Source: Planctomycetota bacterium (lineage in GTDB: Bacteria; Planctomycetota; Planctomycetia; Planctomycetales; Planctomycetaceae). From it: 64,000 bases of DNA. Both the position numbers and the translations under genes were made by a program. This document shows positions 17,557 through 27,500 of the stretch, piece after piece. The stretch's first letter is position 1; the number at the start of each line of letters is the position of its first letter. The notes beneath the pieces are model-generated. The model saw only the letters and a list, made by a program, of their open reading frames with translations. It searched no databases and was not told the DNA's origin. The DNA is taken from contig JAQBVJ010000012.1 of NCBI GenBank assembly GCA_027623235.1, positions 28,081-92,080 of the forward strand, in the 5' to 3' direction.

Positions 17557-18435
17557 ATGGACGCTGCCGTGACACAGCCTGACGACAAGACGCAGGAACC
17601 CGCACCGCATTCGCGCGAGTGGTACGAGTCGCTCAGCAGGATCCTCGGCAAAGCCGCATGCCGGCAACTGGGTCTGTACGAGATTCCGGCTGACATTCTT
17701 CTGTCCGTCGTCATCCCGGTTTACAACGAGCGGGACACGCTGCTTGACCTGATCGATAAAGTTCGCGCCGTGCCGATTCGCAAAGAGATCATCCTGATCG
17801 ACGACTGCAGCAAAGACGGCACGCGTGACGTGCTCAAGAAGCTCGAAGATGACGAGCGTGAACGGGAGCGGGTCAGCACCGAAAGCCTCGACCGGATCCC
17901 CAACCGGATCACAGTGATCTACCACGAGAAAAACACCGGCAAGGGCGGAGCTGTGCAGACCGGCTTCGCCGCCGTGCGAGGAGACATCGTCCTCATCCAG
18001 GATGCCGACCTGGAGTACAACCCGTCCGAGTACCCACGGCTGCTGCACCCGATTGTCGAGAACAAAGCCGACGTCGTTTACGGCAGCCGCTTCCTGGGCG
18101 ATCAGCCTCACCGCGTGCTTTACTACTGGCACTACCTGGGCAACCGCTTCCTGACGACTCTTTCCAACTGCTTTACGAATCTCAACCTGACCGACATGGA
18201 GACCTGCTACAAAGTCTTCCGCCGTGAGGTCATCGACGAGATCGCTCCGAAGCTGAAGCAGAAGCGGTTCGGCATCGAGCCGGAAATCACCGGCCGCATC
18301 GCCCGTCGGAATTACCGGGTCTACGAAATGTCCGTCAGCTACGACGGTCGCACCTACGAGCAGGGCAAAAAGATCGGCTGGCGAGACGGCATCACCGCGC
18401 TGTGGTGCATCATCCGCTACGGCATCGCCGATTGA
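17557..18435 (+). CDS. GT2 glycosyltransferase, DPM1-like
   Basis: 292-aa family 2 glycosyltransferase of the dolichyl/polyprenyl-phosphate-sugar synthase type. Motifs: [14 protein letters not shown] (~50), [14 protein letters not shown] (~77), [18 protein letters not shown], the metal-binding [22 protein letters not shown] and [11 protein letters not shown]. No C-terminal membrane helices, so it is a soluble or peripheral enzyme at the cytoplasmic membrane face. It probably transfers a sugar from a nucleotide donor to polyprenyl phosphate for later glycosylation; donor not predictable. A 30-residue N-terminal extension is disordered. Confidence 0.92.
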   Translation: MDAAVTQPDDKTQEPAPHSREWYESLSRILGKAACRQLGLYEIPADILLSVVIPVYNERDTLLDLIDKVRAVPIRKEIILIDDCSKDGTRDVLKKLEDDERERERVSTESLDRIPNRITVIYHEKNTGKGGAVQTGFAAVRGDIVLIQDADLEYNPSEYPRLLHPIVENKADVVYGSRFLGDQPHRVLYYWHYLGNRFLTTLSNCFTNLNLTDMETCYKVFRREVIDEIAPKLKQKRFGIEPEITGRIARRNYRVYEMSVSYDGRTYEQGKKIGWRDGITALWCIIRYGIAD

Positions 18436-18460
18436 GCGTCACGGGAGTTCCGGTTTTCCC

Positions 18461-18511
18461 GTCGCGCAGGCTGCCTCGTCGCGCAGGCTGCCTCGGAACG
18501 CAGGCTGCCTC
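18461..18511 (+). repeat. Three tandem 17-bp repeats
   Basis: Three head-to-tail copies of a 17-base unit containing CGCAGGCTGCCTC. The first two are identical and the third differs at its 5' end. They lie between convergent genes. Confidence 0.8.
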
Positions 18512-18538
18512 GGAACGTCCCGGTTCAAGACGGGCCTC

Positions 18539-18560
18539 GCTTCCCAGAGAAACGGGAAGC
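18539..18560. terminator. Hairpin between convergent genes
   Basis: Perfect seven-base arms GCTTCCC / GGGAAGC with an eight-base loop, between the GT2 gene and the convergent 312-aa gene. No T-run, so it is a weak or rho-assisted terminator at best. Confidence 0.35.
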
Positions 18561-18625
18561 TGTTCGGGACAAATCCTGAGAATGCAAATCGACGAAGTGA
18601 CTACAGCGAGCGACGATCCGCTGCC

Positions 18626-19564
18626 TCAAGCGACATCCCGGTGTTCCTGAGGTGAGCTGCCATCAGAATTCGCTTTCGTGAGCGTGTTCTGAATTGCCAT
18701 GGCTTTGGCAATGGTCTGTTCCGCGTTGTTCGGTTCGGCCGGGTCGCTGATCTTCATGAATCGGGCAATGTAAAAACGGTCCTGGCTGGCGCGGTTTCGC
18801 AGCCAGTGATAGGCCATCTGCTGGTCGCTGTCGGGATAATTCTCAACCCGGCTGACAGCAGTGCGAAGTCCGGACTGGGCCTCTGCCGTCAGGTTGACCG
18901 CTTCCAGAAACTGTTCGGGAGTGCCCGCGTCGAGCGACATGTCCAGCGCGGCCAGGGATTCGGCGAGCGCGTCAAAGCAGTCGGCGATGAGGTCAAAGTC
19001 GCCGGCCTTTTTCCAGATATCGTCGCGCGGCTGATTCATCCACAGGAAGCAGTTCGGAATCTGTTTGGCTCGCTGGATAATCTCGTGGTCGGCCGGTCGG
19101 ATTTCTTCGTGAAAGTCGGCGCCGTCCCGAAGACGCTCTTCCCGTTCCAGAGCCCACAAAGTTCCCTCGGCCTTCAAACGGCAGCGTTCAACCATCACCG
19201 ACAGATCGTCGTCGGTCACGTCCGAGTACCTGGGTTTGGGATTCTCGCAGGTGTGAGTGCTGAGCTGCGGTCGACGAACCGTCGAGTTCCCGGGCACAGC
19301 AAGGCGAGGCAGATTCGGTTCGTCCGTCGCCGTGGATTTCGTCGTCGTGGATTTCGGGGCCGGTTGCGAACCCACATCCTGCAAACCCACTTCCGGAGCC
19401 GTCCGCTCAAACAGGTGGCCGGCAATGACGTGCACGGCCGCGGCCAGGCGAGGCCTGTCGGCCGTCAATTCGGAGACTTCCTCGACAAGCGTCGAAATCG
19501 CTTCGAGCAGTTTCCGATCCGCAACACTTGAGTTTAAGCCCGAAGCACAGGTTCTTTCCGCCAT
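18626..19564 (-). CDS. Uncharacterised protein downstream of the sensor kinase
   Basis: 312 aa, soluble, acidic, no signal peptide or membrane helix. An N-terminal helical region (residues 1-50), a Thr/Pro/Ser-rich linker (TTTKSTATDEPN), then a helical domain from ~115 with YSDVTDDDLSVMVERCRLKA, a WALEREERLRDG stretch and FLWMNQPRDDIWKKAGDFDL. No family is recognised. It begins 76 bases after the end of the histidine kinase on the same strand, and may be its partner or output (inference). Confidence 0.65.
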   Translation of the reverse strand: MAERTCASGLNSSVADRKLLEAISTLVEEVSELTADRPRLAAAVHVIAGHLFERTAPEVGLQDVGSQPAPKSTTTKSTATDEPNLPRLAVPGNSTVRRPQLSTHTCENPKPRYSDVTDDDLSVMVERCRLKAEGTLWALEREERLRDGADFHEEIRPADHEIIQRAKQIPNCFLWMNQPRDDIWKKAGDFDLIADCFDALAESLAALDMSLDAGTPEQFLEAVNLTAEAQSGLRTAVSRVENYPDSDQQMAYHWLRNRASQDRFYIARFMKISDPAEPNNAEQTIAKAMAIQNTLTKANSDGSSPQEHRDVA

Positions 19565-19640
19565 GTGAGATCCTTCTCATCGGCTTCCCGCCCGACCGTT
19601 CGCCGGACGAAGACTGCCCATTCCGTGGCAACTTCTGAGG

Positions 19641-21683
19641 TCAGGTCGCCCTGACCTCTGTGACTGATTCTTCTCCATCAGGCGAGGATGAACCACCGCC
19701 GCCGGACGCGTCCTGCGCTTTGGCAACGGATTCAGACTTCGTCTCGCCGTCCGGTTGATCCTGAGTCGCATCTCCTGCCGTCTCGTCCACGGGTGAATCC
19801 GCGGATTGTGCCTCAGAACCGGTTGTTTGAGGAAGATCAACTGTGCGAAACCGGTTGACTCCCACCAGCCGGGCTGTCGCGGTCTCATCGACAGCCACAA
19901 TTTTGTCCATAACAAACGGGACAACCACCGTAAATGTGCTGCCTTTGCCGAATTCGCTCTCAAGCGAAACCTCGCCGTCCAGCAGCAGACTGAGCTCTTT
20001 CACGATCGAAAGTCCGAGCCCCGTGCCTTCGTATTTGCGGGTGAGGGCGTCTTCCTGGCCGGGGACTCCCTTGCCCTGGCGGAATTTTTCGAAGATGCGT
20101 TCCTGCTCGTCGAGCGGAATTCCGATGCCGTTGTCTTCGACGATCAAGGCGACGTTTTTCTCATCCCGCTTTTCCGCGGACACGCGAACGCGACCGCCCT
20201 CGGGTGTGAACTTGATCGCGTTGGACAGAAGGTTGTTGAGGATCTGCTGCAGCTTGCCGGGGTCCTGAAAGAGCTTCGGCAGATTCGGCTCGACGGACGA
20301 CGACAGCGCGATGTTCCGCCGCTCGGCGATGGGCGTCATCGTGGCGGCGTGTCGTTCGATCAGATCTTCGACGGTGAATTCCGCCGGGTGAATGTCCATC
20401 TTGCCGCTCTCGATCTTGGCCAGATCGAGGACGTCATTAATCAGTGCCATGAGGCTCTTGCCACTGGTCGCGATGTTGGACGCGTAGCGTTTCTGACGTT
20501 CGTCCAGATTGTCGGCCGCGCAGAGCACATCGCTGAACCCGAGAATGCTGTTGAGCGGCGTGCGGAGTTCGTGGCTCATCGTCGCCAGAAACTCGTTCTT
20601 CATATTGTTGGTTTCGTAAAGCTTCAGGTTGACCTGAGCCAGCTCATCGACCTTTCCATCGAGGTCCGCGTTGACCTCGCGCAGTTCATCCTGAACGGTG
20701 ACCAGGTGACGCAGCATCCGGTTAAACGCGTGGCTGAGTTCTTCAAACTCGTCGCCGGTCCGGATGTCGGCCCGCATGTCGAGATTGCCGTGAGCAATCG
20801 CGTCCGACACTTTTTTGAGATGCAGCACCGGCTTTGTAATGACGTACCGCACGACGAGGTAAATCGCGACGATCGCCAAAACGACTTTGATGAACTCCGA
20901 CGTGATGACAAACGCGTTTGCCTGATGCCGCGCGGATTCGATCGTCTCCAGCGGAAGAGAAACTTTCGCCATCCCCAGCAGGTCGCCTTCTTGCTGAGCG
21001 ACAGGCCCGTTTTCCGTTTGCCGCTGTCGATGATGATGGCAGACCAGGCACGACTTTTTCGCCCGGATGGCTGAATAGAAATGGTACTTGCCGGTCGCGT
21101 CTTCCCCGCCTTTCGGGTCAGGCGGTTCCTCGACGATGTAGACAAACTCGTCGCCGCCCTCTCGCACCGCACTCAGAGCTGCGTAGTCCATGTCGCCGCT
21201 GGGTCGGTTGAAGGCTCCGGCGTTTGACGTCTGCACCATGTCGAACTTGAAATCACGCAGGTGCTCGGGCTGCAGCTCCGCCGCGATCTTTTCGATGCTC
21301 TTTGTGAAGTTCACAAAGAATCTGAAGAAGCTGTCATCGGCGCTGCCAGCGGCAGGTGCCTCCAGAGGCGGTATATCCGGCGATTCTTCGGGAACAGGGC
21401 CTGTCTCGGACGGAACAACGTCTGGTTCACCGACGTTCGCGGCCGCTCGATCAAATCGCAACTGAGTCTTGGCGGGCCAGTCCTGGTGTCGCTGCATAAT
21501 CATCGGCGCGATGAGCAACCGAGCCGTCGTCCGGTAATGATTTTCAATCAGCGACGAGGTCTGCCACCAGTAAAGCGCAAGCGTGAGCACGGCAAGAAGA
21601 CTCAACCCGAACCCGAACAGGACGAGGCACTTCACCTCGAAGTTTGTTTCACCCAGAAGTCGCTTGAAGGTGCGGTAGCTCAT
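19641..21683 (-). CDS. Haem-c-type sensor histidine kinase (DUF3365-HAMP-HisKA-HATPase)
   Basis: 680 aa. Membrane helix ~17-40; periplasmic sensor ~40-265 of DUF3365/Tll0287 type with a covalent haem motif CLVCH (~212-216); second helix ~270-285; HAMP ~285-335; HisKA with phospho-acceptor His ~371 in FLATMSHELRTPLNSILGF; HATPase with LLSNAIKFTPEGG, IVEDNGIGIP and GTGLGLSIVKELS. An acidic Ser/Gly tail (~610-680) follows, without a receiver domain. It is probably a redox or gas sensor. The frame opens nine codons earlier at a TTG, but ATG 21683 (MSYRTFKRLLG) gives a normal N-in start. No response regulator is adjacent; the nearest is the NtrC-type gene 12 kb away. Confidence 0.92.
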   Translation of the reverse strand: MSYRTFKRLLGETNFEVKCLVLFGFGLSLLAVLTLALYWWQTSSLIENHYRTTARLLIAPMIMQRHQDWPAKTQLRFDRAAANVGEPDVVPSETGPVPEESPDIPPLEAPAAGSADDSFFRFFVNFTKSIEKIAAELQPEHLRDFKFDMVQTSNAGAFNRPSGDMDYAALSAVREGGDEFVYIVEEPPDPKGGEDATGKYHFYSAIRAKKSCLVCHHHRQRQTENGPVAQQEGDLLGMAKVSLPLETIESARHQANAFVITSEFIKVVLAIVAIYLVVRYVITKPVLHLKKVSDAIAHGNLDMRADIRTGDEFEELSHAFNRMLRHLVTVQDELREVNADLDGKVDELAQVNLKLYETNNMKNEFLATMSHELRTPLNSILGFSDVLCAADNLDERQKRYASNIATSGKSLMALINDVLDLAKIESGKMDIHPAEFTVEDLIERHAATMTPIAERRNIALSSSVEPNLPKLFQDPGKLQQILNNLLSNAIKFTPEGGRVRVSAEKRDEKNVALIVEDNGIGIPLDEQERIFEKFRQGKGVPGQEDALTRKYEGTGLGLSIVKELSLLLDGEVSLESEFGKGSTFTVVVPFVMDKIVAVDETATARLVGVNRFRTVDLPQTTGSEAQSADSPVDETAGDATQDQPDGETKSESVAKAQDASGGGGSSSPDGEESVTEVRAT

Positions 21684-21786
21684 CCGACAGTCCTGCAGAT
21701 CGAGTGGCAACTGAACAAATCATGATAGCAGTTTGCCGCACAGCCCCGACAGGTGCATCAGATTTGCACGTGGCATCACTTCCGAA

Positions 21787-22560
21787 TCACTCCTGGTCTA
21801 TTACTTTTGCGGTCTGCTCAGCGGTGGTGATTCCCGGCGGAAGTTCGAGGATTCGAATATTTCGAAAGTGAATCTCCGATCCCTCGGATTCCAGGCAGAG
21901 GTAACCCTTCCTCATTGAGGAGTCGCGAATCGAGTTCACGAACTTTCCGTTGATCGACAGTTTCACCGTGCCGTCGACGCAAACGACGTCGTAAACGTTC
22001 CATTCGCCTTTGCCTTTGCAGCGAAGTTCGAGCGATTTGCTGCGGCTGCCTCGCGGATTATCCGGAGTCGCCGTCAGGCCGTTGGCTCCAAACAGTTCTC
22101 CCGAGATGTAGCCGATGTCATTCGGCTCGCCATTTTTCAATCGGTGCTGGTTGATCCAGTCCAGTTCGAGCATCTGGACCTCCATGCCCTTTGGAAGGCG
22201 TCGACCCTCGGGGACGGAGCCTTCGCTCCACACGAACACGCCCGAGTTTCCTCCGGCCTTCATGTGACGCCACTCAATGTGCAGCAGAAAATTCTCGTAC
22301 TGCTTTTCGGATCGCATGACGCCGATCGGCAGCCCCGAACAGACCAGCAGACCGTCCTTCACGCTCCACGTCTCTGGTGAGGTGTTGACGTCTTTCCAGC
22401 CAGTCAGGTCCTTCCCGTTGAACAGCTCAACGAATTTCGACACCGGCAGAGCCGTGCGGGGCGAATCAGGATCTGCCGCTTTGGAATCAGCGATCGGGAC
22501 GACAGCCAGACTGAGCAACAGTCCCCAGGCGAGTGCGCGTGACGTCGATGTAGTGGTCAT
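21787..22560 (-). CDS. Secreted DUF1080 (3-keto-disaccharide hydrolase) protein
   Basis: 257 aa with a Sec signal peptide ([20 protein letters not shown], cleavage near residue 28) and one DUF1080 domain. The domain starts [17 protein letters not shown] and continues through a concanavalin-like beta sandwich: [29 protein letters not shown] and [20 protein letters not shown], ending FRNIRIL. Some family members hydrolyse 3-keto-glycosides; many planctomycete copies are untested. Its single-gene layout, with an MFS transporter following in the same direction, would fit uptake of the released sugar (inference). Confidence 0.9.
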   Translation of the reverse strand: MTTTSTSRALAWGLLLSLAVVPIADSKAADPDSPRTALPVSKFVELFNGKDLTGWKDVNTSPETWSVKDGLLVCSGLPIGVMRSEKQYENFLLHIEWRHMKAGGNSGVFVWSEGSVPEGRRLPKGMEVQMLELDWINQHRLKNGEPNDIGYISGELFGANGLTATPDNPRGSRSKSLELRCKGKGEWNVYDVVCVDGTVKLSINGKFVNSIRDSSMRKGYLCLESEGSEIHFRNIRILELPPGITTAEQTAKVIDQE

Positions 22561-22748
22561 GAGGTAAATCTCCGGTCATGGACGATTGAGCTGCCGTTCC
22601 AGTCGACGGCGGCTCCCCGACAGCCGCCGCCGCACGTGCGTGTGCCGACCCGATAGAGAAGTCCATCCGCAGAGTGATCAGACTCCGGGATGAGCTCGGA
22701 CACCGCCATCGAAAAACTCTGAGCTGTTGTCAGACATGGGAACCTGCC

Positions 22749-24269
22749 TCAGTCCTGATCCGCTTCCGGAAGCGGTTCGGGCAGCCAGCAACTGACGATT
22801 GCCGAGACCAGGAACAGTCCCGTGGCAACGAACGCAGCCGCATACGCCAGCTGAACTTCCGGAGTGTCTCCCGGAGCGCTGGGCTGTACGAGCAGAGTGG
22901 TCACCGCCGCGAACGAAGTACCGATCAGTCGGCCGCCAATGTTGGCCGCGAAACTTTCGCCCGTTCCGCGAAGATGCATCGGGTAGACACAGGGCAGGTA
23001 ATTGCCCCAGAAGCTGAATTGAGCGACGGTCAGCAGTCCTGCCAGAAACAGGCCGGCATGTAATATCGTGAATTGGAAACTGCCAATCGCCACGAGAACG
23101 GAGTTCGTCTCGATCGTCGCAAATCCAATAAACACGATCGGCATGATCGCCAGACCCGGCAGGACGAAGACTCGCAGCAGATTCTTCCGTGACAGAATTC
23201 GAATCACCAGCAGTGCCAGCAGCAATCGGCCAAAGAGCCCGCCGACTTCCTGGACTTTCGTGTAATTCGCCGCAGAAGTCTGCTCGATATTCTTGAGCTG
23301 TCCGATCAGTTTCTTTTTCTGACCGATCAACGCCGGCTTCGCTGCCGCGTCGGCGGCAGCAAGTTTCTTGTCGATTTCCGCAATCTGAGGTTTGATCGGG
23401 TCCGTCTCCGCTGTGACGTCGGACAGACGCGGGATCATTCGTGGCACATGCTGGATGGCACCGAACGCGACCCCGTAACTGCAGGCAAACAGAATCGTTG
23501 TGACGACCGTTGTGCGACGCAGATCTCCCTGGAACAGGGCTTTGAAACTGGGACGTTTCAATGTCCCTGCCGCTTTCTTAGCCGCCCATCTGGGAGACTC
23601 AGGCAGGAACGGCCGAATGATGATCAAGGGGATGGCCGGAATCAGGCCGGACATCAGCGTGTACCGCCACGCAGCATGATTGTCGGCGATCTCGCCACCG
23701 AAAAAGTTCAGCCAGTCGGGCAGGCTGATGGTGGGAAGGCTTGCGGCATACCCCACGGCCAGCCCGTTCGCGATGGCCACCAGCAGGCCACCAATCGACG
23801 AGAACGCCTGCGTGTATCCCAGAACTTTCTCTCGCTGTTTGGGATCGTCGAACATCTCGGCGAGCCAGGCGACCGCAGCCACGAACTCAACGCACACACC
23901 GACAAAAGTTGTCGACCGGAAAAACAGCAGCATCCAGAAGTTCGTCGAGTAACCCGCACAGAAAGCGGAGATCGCGTAGCACAGAATGCTCCACGTGAGC
24001 ACTCGTCGCCGGCCCAGACGGTCGGTCAGATATCCGCCGAGCAGACCGAACACGCCACCCACGACAGCCGGAATGTAAAACAGCATCGCGACTGCACTGC
24101 GGAATTCTTCCGTCCCCGGCGCGATCTGCCCGAGCTCCATCAACGCCGGCCGGACGATCAGCGGCAGCATCAGCAGTTCGTAAATATCAAACGCGAACCC
24201 GATCGACGCGATGACACAGATCAGCCATTGGACTCCGGTCAGCTTTGGAGGCTTCGACCCTTCAGACAT
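22749..24269 (-). CDS. MFS transporter with a central coiled-coil insert
   Basis: 506 aa, 12 membrane helices, with the MFS signature LLGGYLTDRLGRRRVL between helices 2 and 3 and PESPRWAAKKAAG after helix 6, as in sugar or organic-acid porters. An unusual insert of ~60 residues (~285-345: EIDKKLAAADAAAKPALIGQ and onward) is strongly helical and charged; by topology it follows helix 7 and would be periplasmic. The starter MSEGSKPPKLTGVQWLICVI is a normal N-terminus. The substrate is unknown. It is read in the same direction as the DUF1080 gene and ends 188 bases upstream of that gene. Confidence 0.9.
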   Translation of the reverse strand: MSEGSKPPKLTGVQWLICVIASIGFAFDIYELLMLPLIVRPALMELGQIAPGTEEFRSAVAMLFYIPAVVGGVFGLLGGYLTDRLGRRRVLTWSILCYAISAFCAGYSTNFWMLLFFRSTTFVGVCVEFVAAVAWLAEMFDDPKQREKVLGYTQAFSSIGGLLVAIANGLAVGYAASLPTISLPDWLNFFGGEIADNHAAWRYTLMSGLIPAIPLIIIRPFLPESPRWAAKKAAGTLKRPSFKALFQGDLRRTTVVTTILFACSYGVAFGAIQHVPRMIPRLSDVTAETDPIKPQIAEIDKKLAAADAAAKPALIGQKKKLIGQLKNIEQTSAANYTKVQEVGGLFGRLLLALLVIRILSRKNLLRVFVLPGLAIMPIVFIGFATIETNSVLVAIGSFQFTILHAGLFLAGLLTVAQFSFWGNYLPCVYPMHLRGTGESFAANIGGRLIGTSFAAVTTLLVQPSAPGDTPEVQLAYAAAFVATGLFLVSAIVSCWLPEPLPEADQD

Positions 24270-24582
24270 AATGTTCCTCGGGAAGCGGATGCGGAGCGAT
24301 GTCGAGCGTTATCCGGAAAGCCCTGGAATCCTGGGCCTCAAAAGCGGATGCAGCAGACACTACTCCCGGGTGAATTCGGTGGGATGCCAGCAGGGCTGAC
24401 GGGACAGGCGGGACGCGTCCCGTTCCAGAGCCGAAACGGGGCTGGCGAGTGTATCAGCCGCCAGAATACCGTTCCAATCACCACTGCCCCGAGGCGGACC
24501 GTGTGGAGTTGACCGAGTTGCCAGTCTGTTCTCAACCCGGCTCGCCAGAGTGACACGCTCACTTCCGACAGCCTCATCGAGT
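24270..24582. other. Intergenic region, MFS-giant gene
   Basis: 313 bases between the start of the MFS gene and the end of the giant gene. It has a short GC palindrome (CGGGACGCGTCCCG, near 24410) and otherwise nothing recognisable. Confidence 0.4.
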
Positions 24583-27500
24583 TCACTTCGATTTGCGATC
24601 CGCGCCACTCTTCGCGAGCTCTTCGAAGTACAGCTTGATCAGTTTCGCGTAGTCGCCATTTTTCTTTCGGCCGGCCGACTGCAGAATCTCAGTCTGCAGT
24701 TTGCCTGGAAGCTTGCCCCAGTTCTGCATTGCCTGCCGCTTCAGATTCTCGTCGAGTCCGGCAAGGTCCGGTGGCTGATTGCCTCCCTGACCGTTGCCCA
24801 TCCCGGCGGTCTGACTGCCGGGAGGTCCGTTCTGCTGACCCGGCTGAGACGCTCCGTTCTGCTGATCAGGGTTGAGTTGTTGAGCCGCCTGATTGAGCAT
24901 CTCCGCCGCCTGCCGAAGTGACTCAGCCGTCTGAGCCAGCGAGCTTTGTCCCTGCCCGCCCTGGCCTGGCTGACCTTGAGAGGGCTGACCTTGACCTGGT
25001 TGACCCGCGCCCGGCTGTCCTTCACCCGGAGTTCCCTGGCCTGGTTGTCCTGCTCCTGGTTGTCCTTGACCTGGTTGCGAACCGGGCTGACCTTCGCCCG
25101 GTTGTCCAGCACCGGGTTGGGAGCCGGGTTGTCCTTCACCCGGTTGACTTCCTGGTTGTCCTTCACCCGGTTGTCCGTCTGAACCTGGCTGGCCCTCGCC
25201 GGGCTGTCCGCTTTGTGCGGATGCCGGCTGACTGCCTGGCTGCCCGGCGGGCTGACCCGACGATGATTCGCCGGGCTGAGGCTGTCCCGACCGAACTGCG
25301 TTCTGAGCCGCAGCCAGCGCTTCCTGAGCTTCCTGAAGTTGCTGCGCCGCCTGAGCAATCTGCGATGCCAGCTCGCCAGGAATCGGCGATTGCTCACGAC
25401 TGCCCGGCTCGCCCGATTGACCTGGCTGCAGAGAGCCCGATTGCGGAGAACCCGATTGCGGAGATCCAGTCTGCGGCGTCCCGGACTGAGGTGGGCTGCT
25501 CGGACTCCCCGATTGAGGAGAACCCGATTGCGGTGCGCTTTCGCTTCCCGGCTGTCCCGGTTCACTTCCCGGCTGGCCTGCTTGAGGTTGCCCACTCTCG
25601 CCGGACTGCGGCGAACCGGACTGCGGCGATCCTGCCTGAGGCTCACCCGATGGAGGCTGACCCGCCTGCGCGGCCTGCCGCAGAGAATTCGCCGCTGCCT
25701 GAGCCGCCGATGCCGCCTCTCCCTGATTGCCCTGCTGCAGACTTTGCGTCGACTGCCGCATCGCCTGCTGACTGTCGGCCGCCGCCTGGCTCGCCTGCCG
25801 CGCCTGCCGGGCCTGCTCGCCTAAACCCAGCACCTGGGAATCCAGCCGCTCGGCCGCTGCCTGTAATTGTTGCGTGAGCTCCTGGGCCTGCGCCGCCAGT
25901 TGCTGCTGCCGCTGAGCCTGCGCCGCCTGGCGTTGCTCGGTCGAGTCGGCAATCTGGTCAAAGCCATCCGACAGAGCTTCCTGCTGCTGAGCCAGTTGCT
26001 GGGCCCGGTCAGCAAGTTGCGGAGCGCTCTCGCGCAAAGCCTCCGCGGCCTGCTGAGAATCACTCGCCGCCTGCGTTGCCTGTTGAGCCGCCTGGTCAAA
26101 CTGCCCGGCCTGAGCCTGCTCGCCCGCCTGGCTGGTGTTCGCCGCAGCCTGCGCTGCGGATCGAGCCGCCGGAGAATCCGCTCCCGCCTGCTGAGCTGCT
26201 TCGACCGCAAGTTGAGCCGCCTCAGCCGTGAGGCTTTCCTGCTGCGCAAGCAGTTCCCGCGCCGACGGCTGCCCGCGTTGAGGCTGTCCTGTTTGCGGCT
26301 GTCCTGTTTGCGGCTGCCCCGACTGAGGCTGTCCTGGTTGAGGCTGCCCCGACTGAGGCTGCGAACCTGGCTCACCAGCTTGTGGCTGCGAGCCCGGCTG
26401 ACCACCTTGAGGTTGCTGCCCAGGTTCGCTGCCGGGCGGACTTCCTTCCGACTGAGATCCCCCCGCTGGCGCGCCTTCCGGTGAACCTGCTTCCGGTGCG
26501 GGCTGACTGGCCTGCGCCGCGTTCCGCTCGGCGCGAAGTTCGGCGAGCCGTTCCTGAACCTGACTCTGCGCGTCCGCGAGTTGCTGTGCCTGCTCGGCAA
26601 CCGGCTCGTTCGCCCCGCCCGCCTGTTGCGGCGACCCCGGCGGACCAGCTTGCGGCGCGGGCTGACCTGGCTCAGAGCTGGCCGGCTGTGGATTGTTCTC
26701 CGCGAGTTCGCTTTGAGCCTGTTGAGCGGCCTGTTCGGCGTTTCGTTCGGCCGCGGCCTGAGCCTGCGCTTCACGCGCGAGCTGTCCCAGCGCCTCGCTG
26801 GCTTCCTGTTGAGCTCGCGCGGCCCTGTCCAGATTGCCCTGCTCAAGTGCCTCCGCGGCCGCAGCCATCTGCTCCTGCGCTTCGGCTCGCGGAAGAGCAC
26901 CGACGTCGGCCGGCAGATCGTTCAACTGCTCCCGAAGGGCCGCCTGCTGCTCTTCCAGTCGGTCCTGCTGCTGACGTTGCGGGCTGCCTTCCGGCGCATT
27001 CGGCTTGAACTCCTCGTCGAGCTTTTCCGTCGCTTCCTGAATCTTCGCCTGCTGTTCGGCGAGTCCCCGCGCCGCGTCAGCAACTTCGGCCGCGTCCCGA
27101 GGCTGTCGGCCGCTTTCTTCCGCGATCTGTCGCGCGAAGTCGGCATCGGCGTTTGCCGGATCGTTCGGGTTGGCGGGCTGACTTGGATTGGCGACTGGAT
27201 CGCCAATCGGATTCTCGCCGGGCTGACCGGGTTCAAACGGTTCCGGTTGAAGTTTCTTTTCGAGCCGTTGCAGCGCATCCGCCGCGTCTTCCTGTGTCCG
27301 CGCGAGCTCGTTGAGAGCCTGCTGAATCTGCTCCGCATCCGGTCGCTGCGGCGCGGGCCGATTCGGATCCGCCGGATCCGGTGCCCCCAACTGCCGGTTC
27401 AATTCGTTCTGTTTCTCCAGCGCCTTTCGAAGTTCCTCAATCGCCTCCTGCTTTTCCTGTTGAGCCCCGTCGCCGACCCGCAGCCGCTCCAGCTGATCGC

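Noticed and set aside
18461..18511. Possible CRISPR array
   Set aside because: The three 17-bp units are directly adjacent without unique spacers, and no cas gene is present.
19806..21074. 422-codon plus-strand frame
   Set aside because: Antisense to the sensor kinase, whose domains are unmistakable; no domain or start site in the antisense product.
23448..24512. 354-codon plus-strand frame
   Set aside because: Antisense shadow of the MFS transporter.
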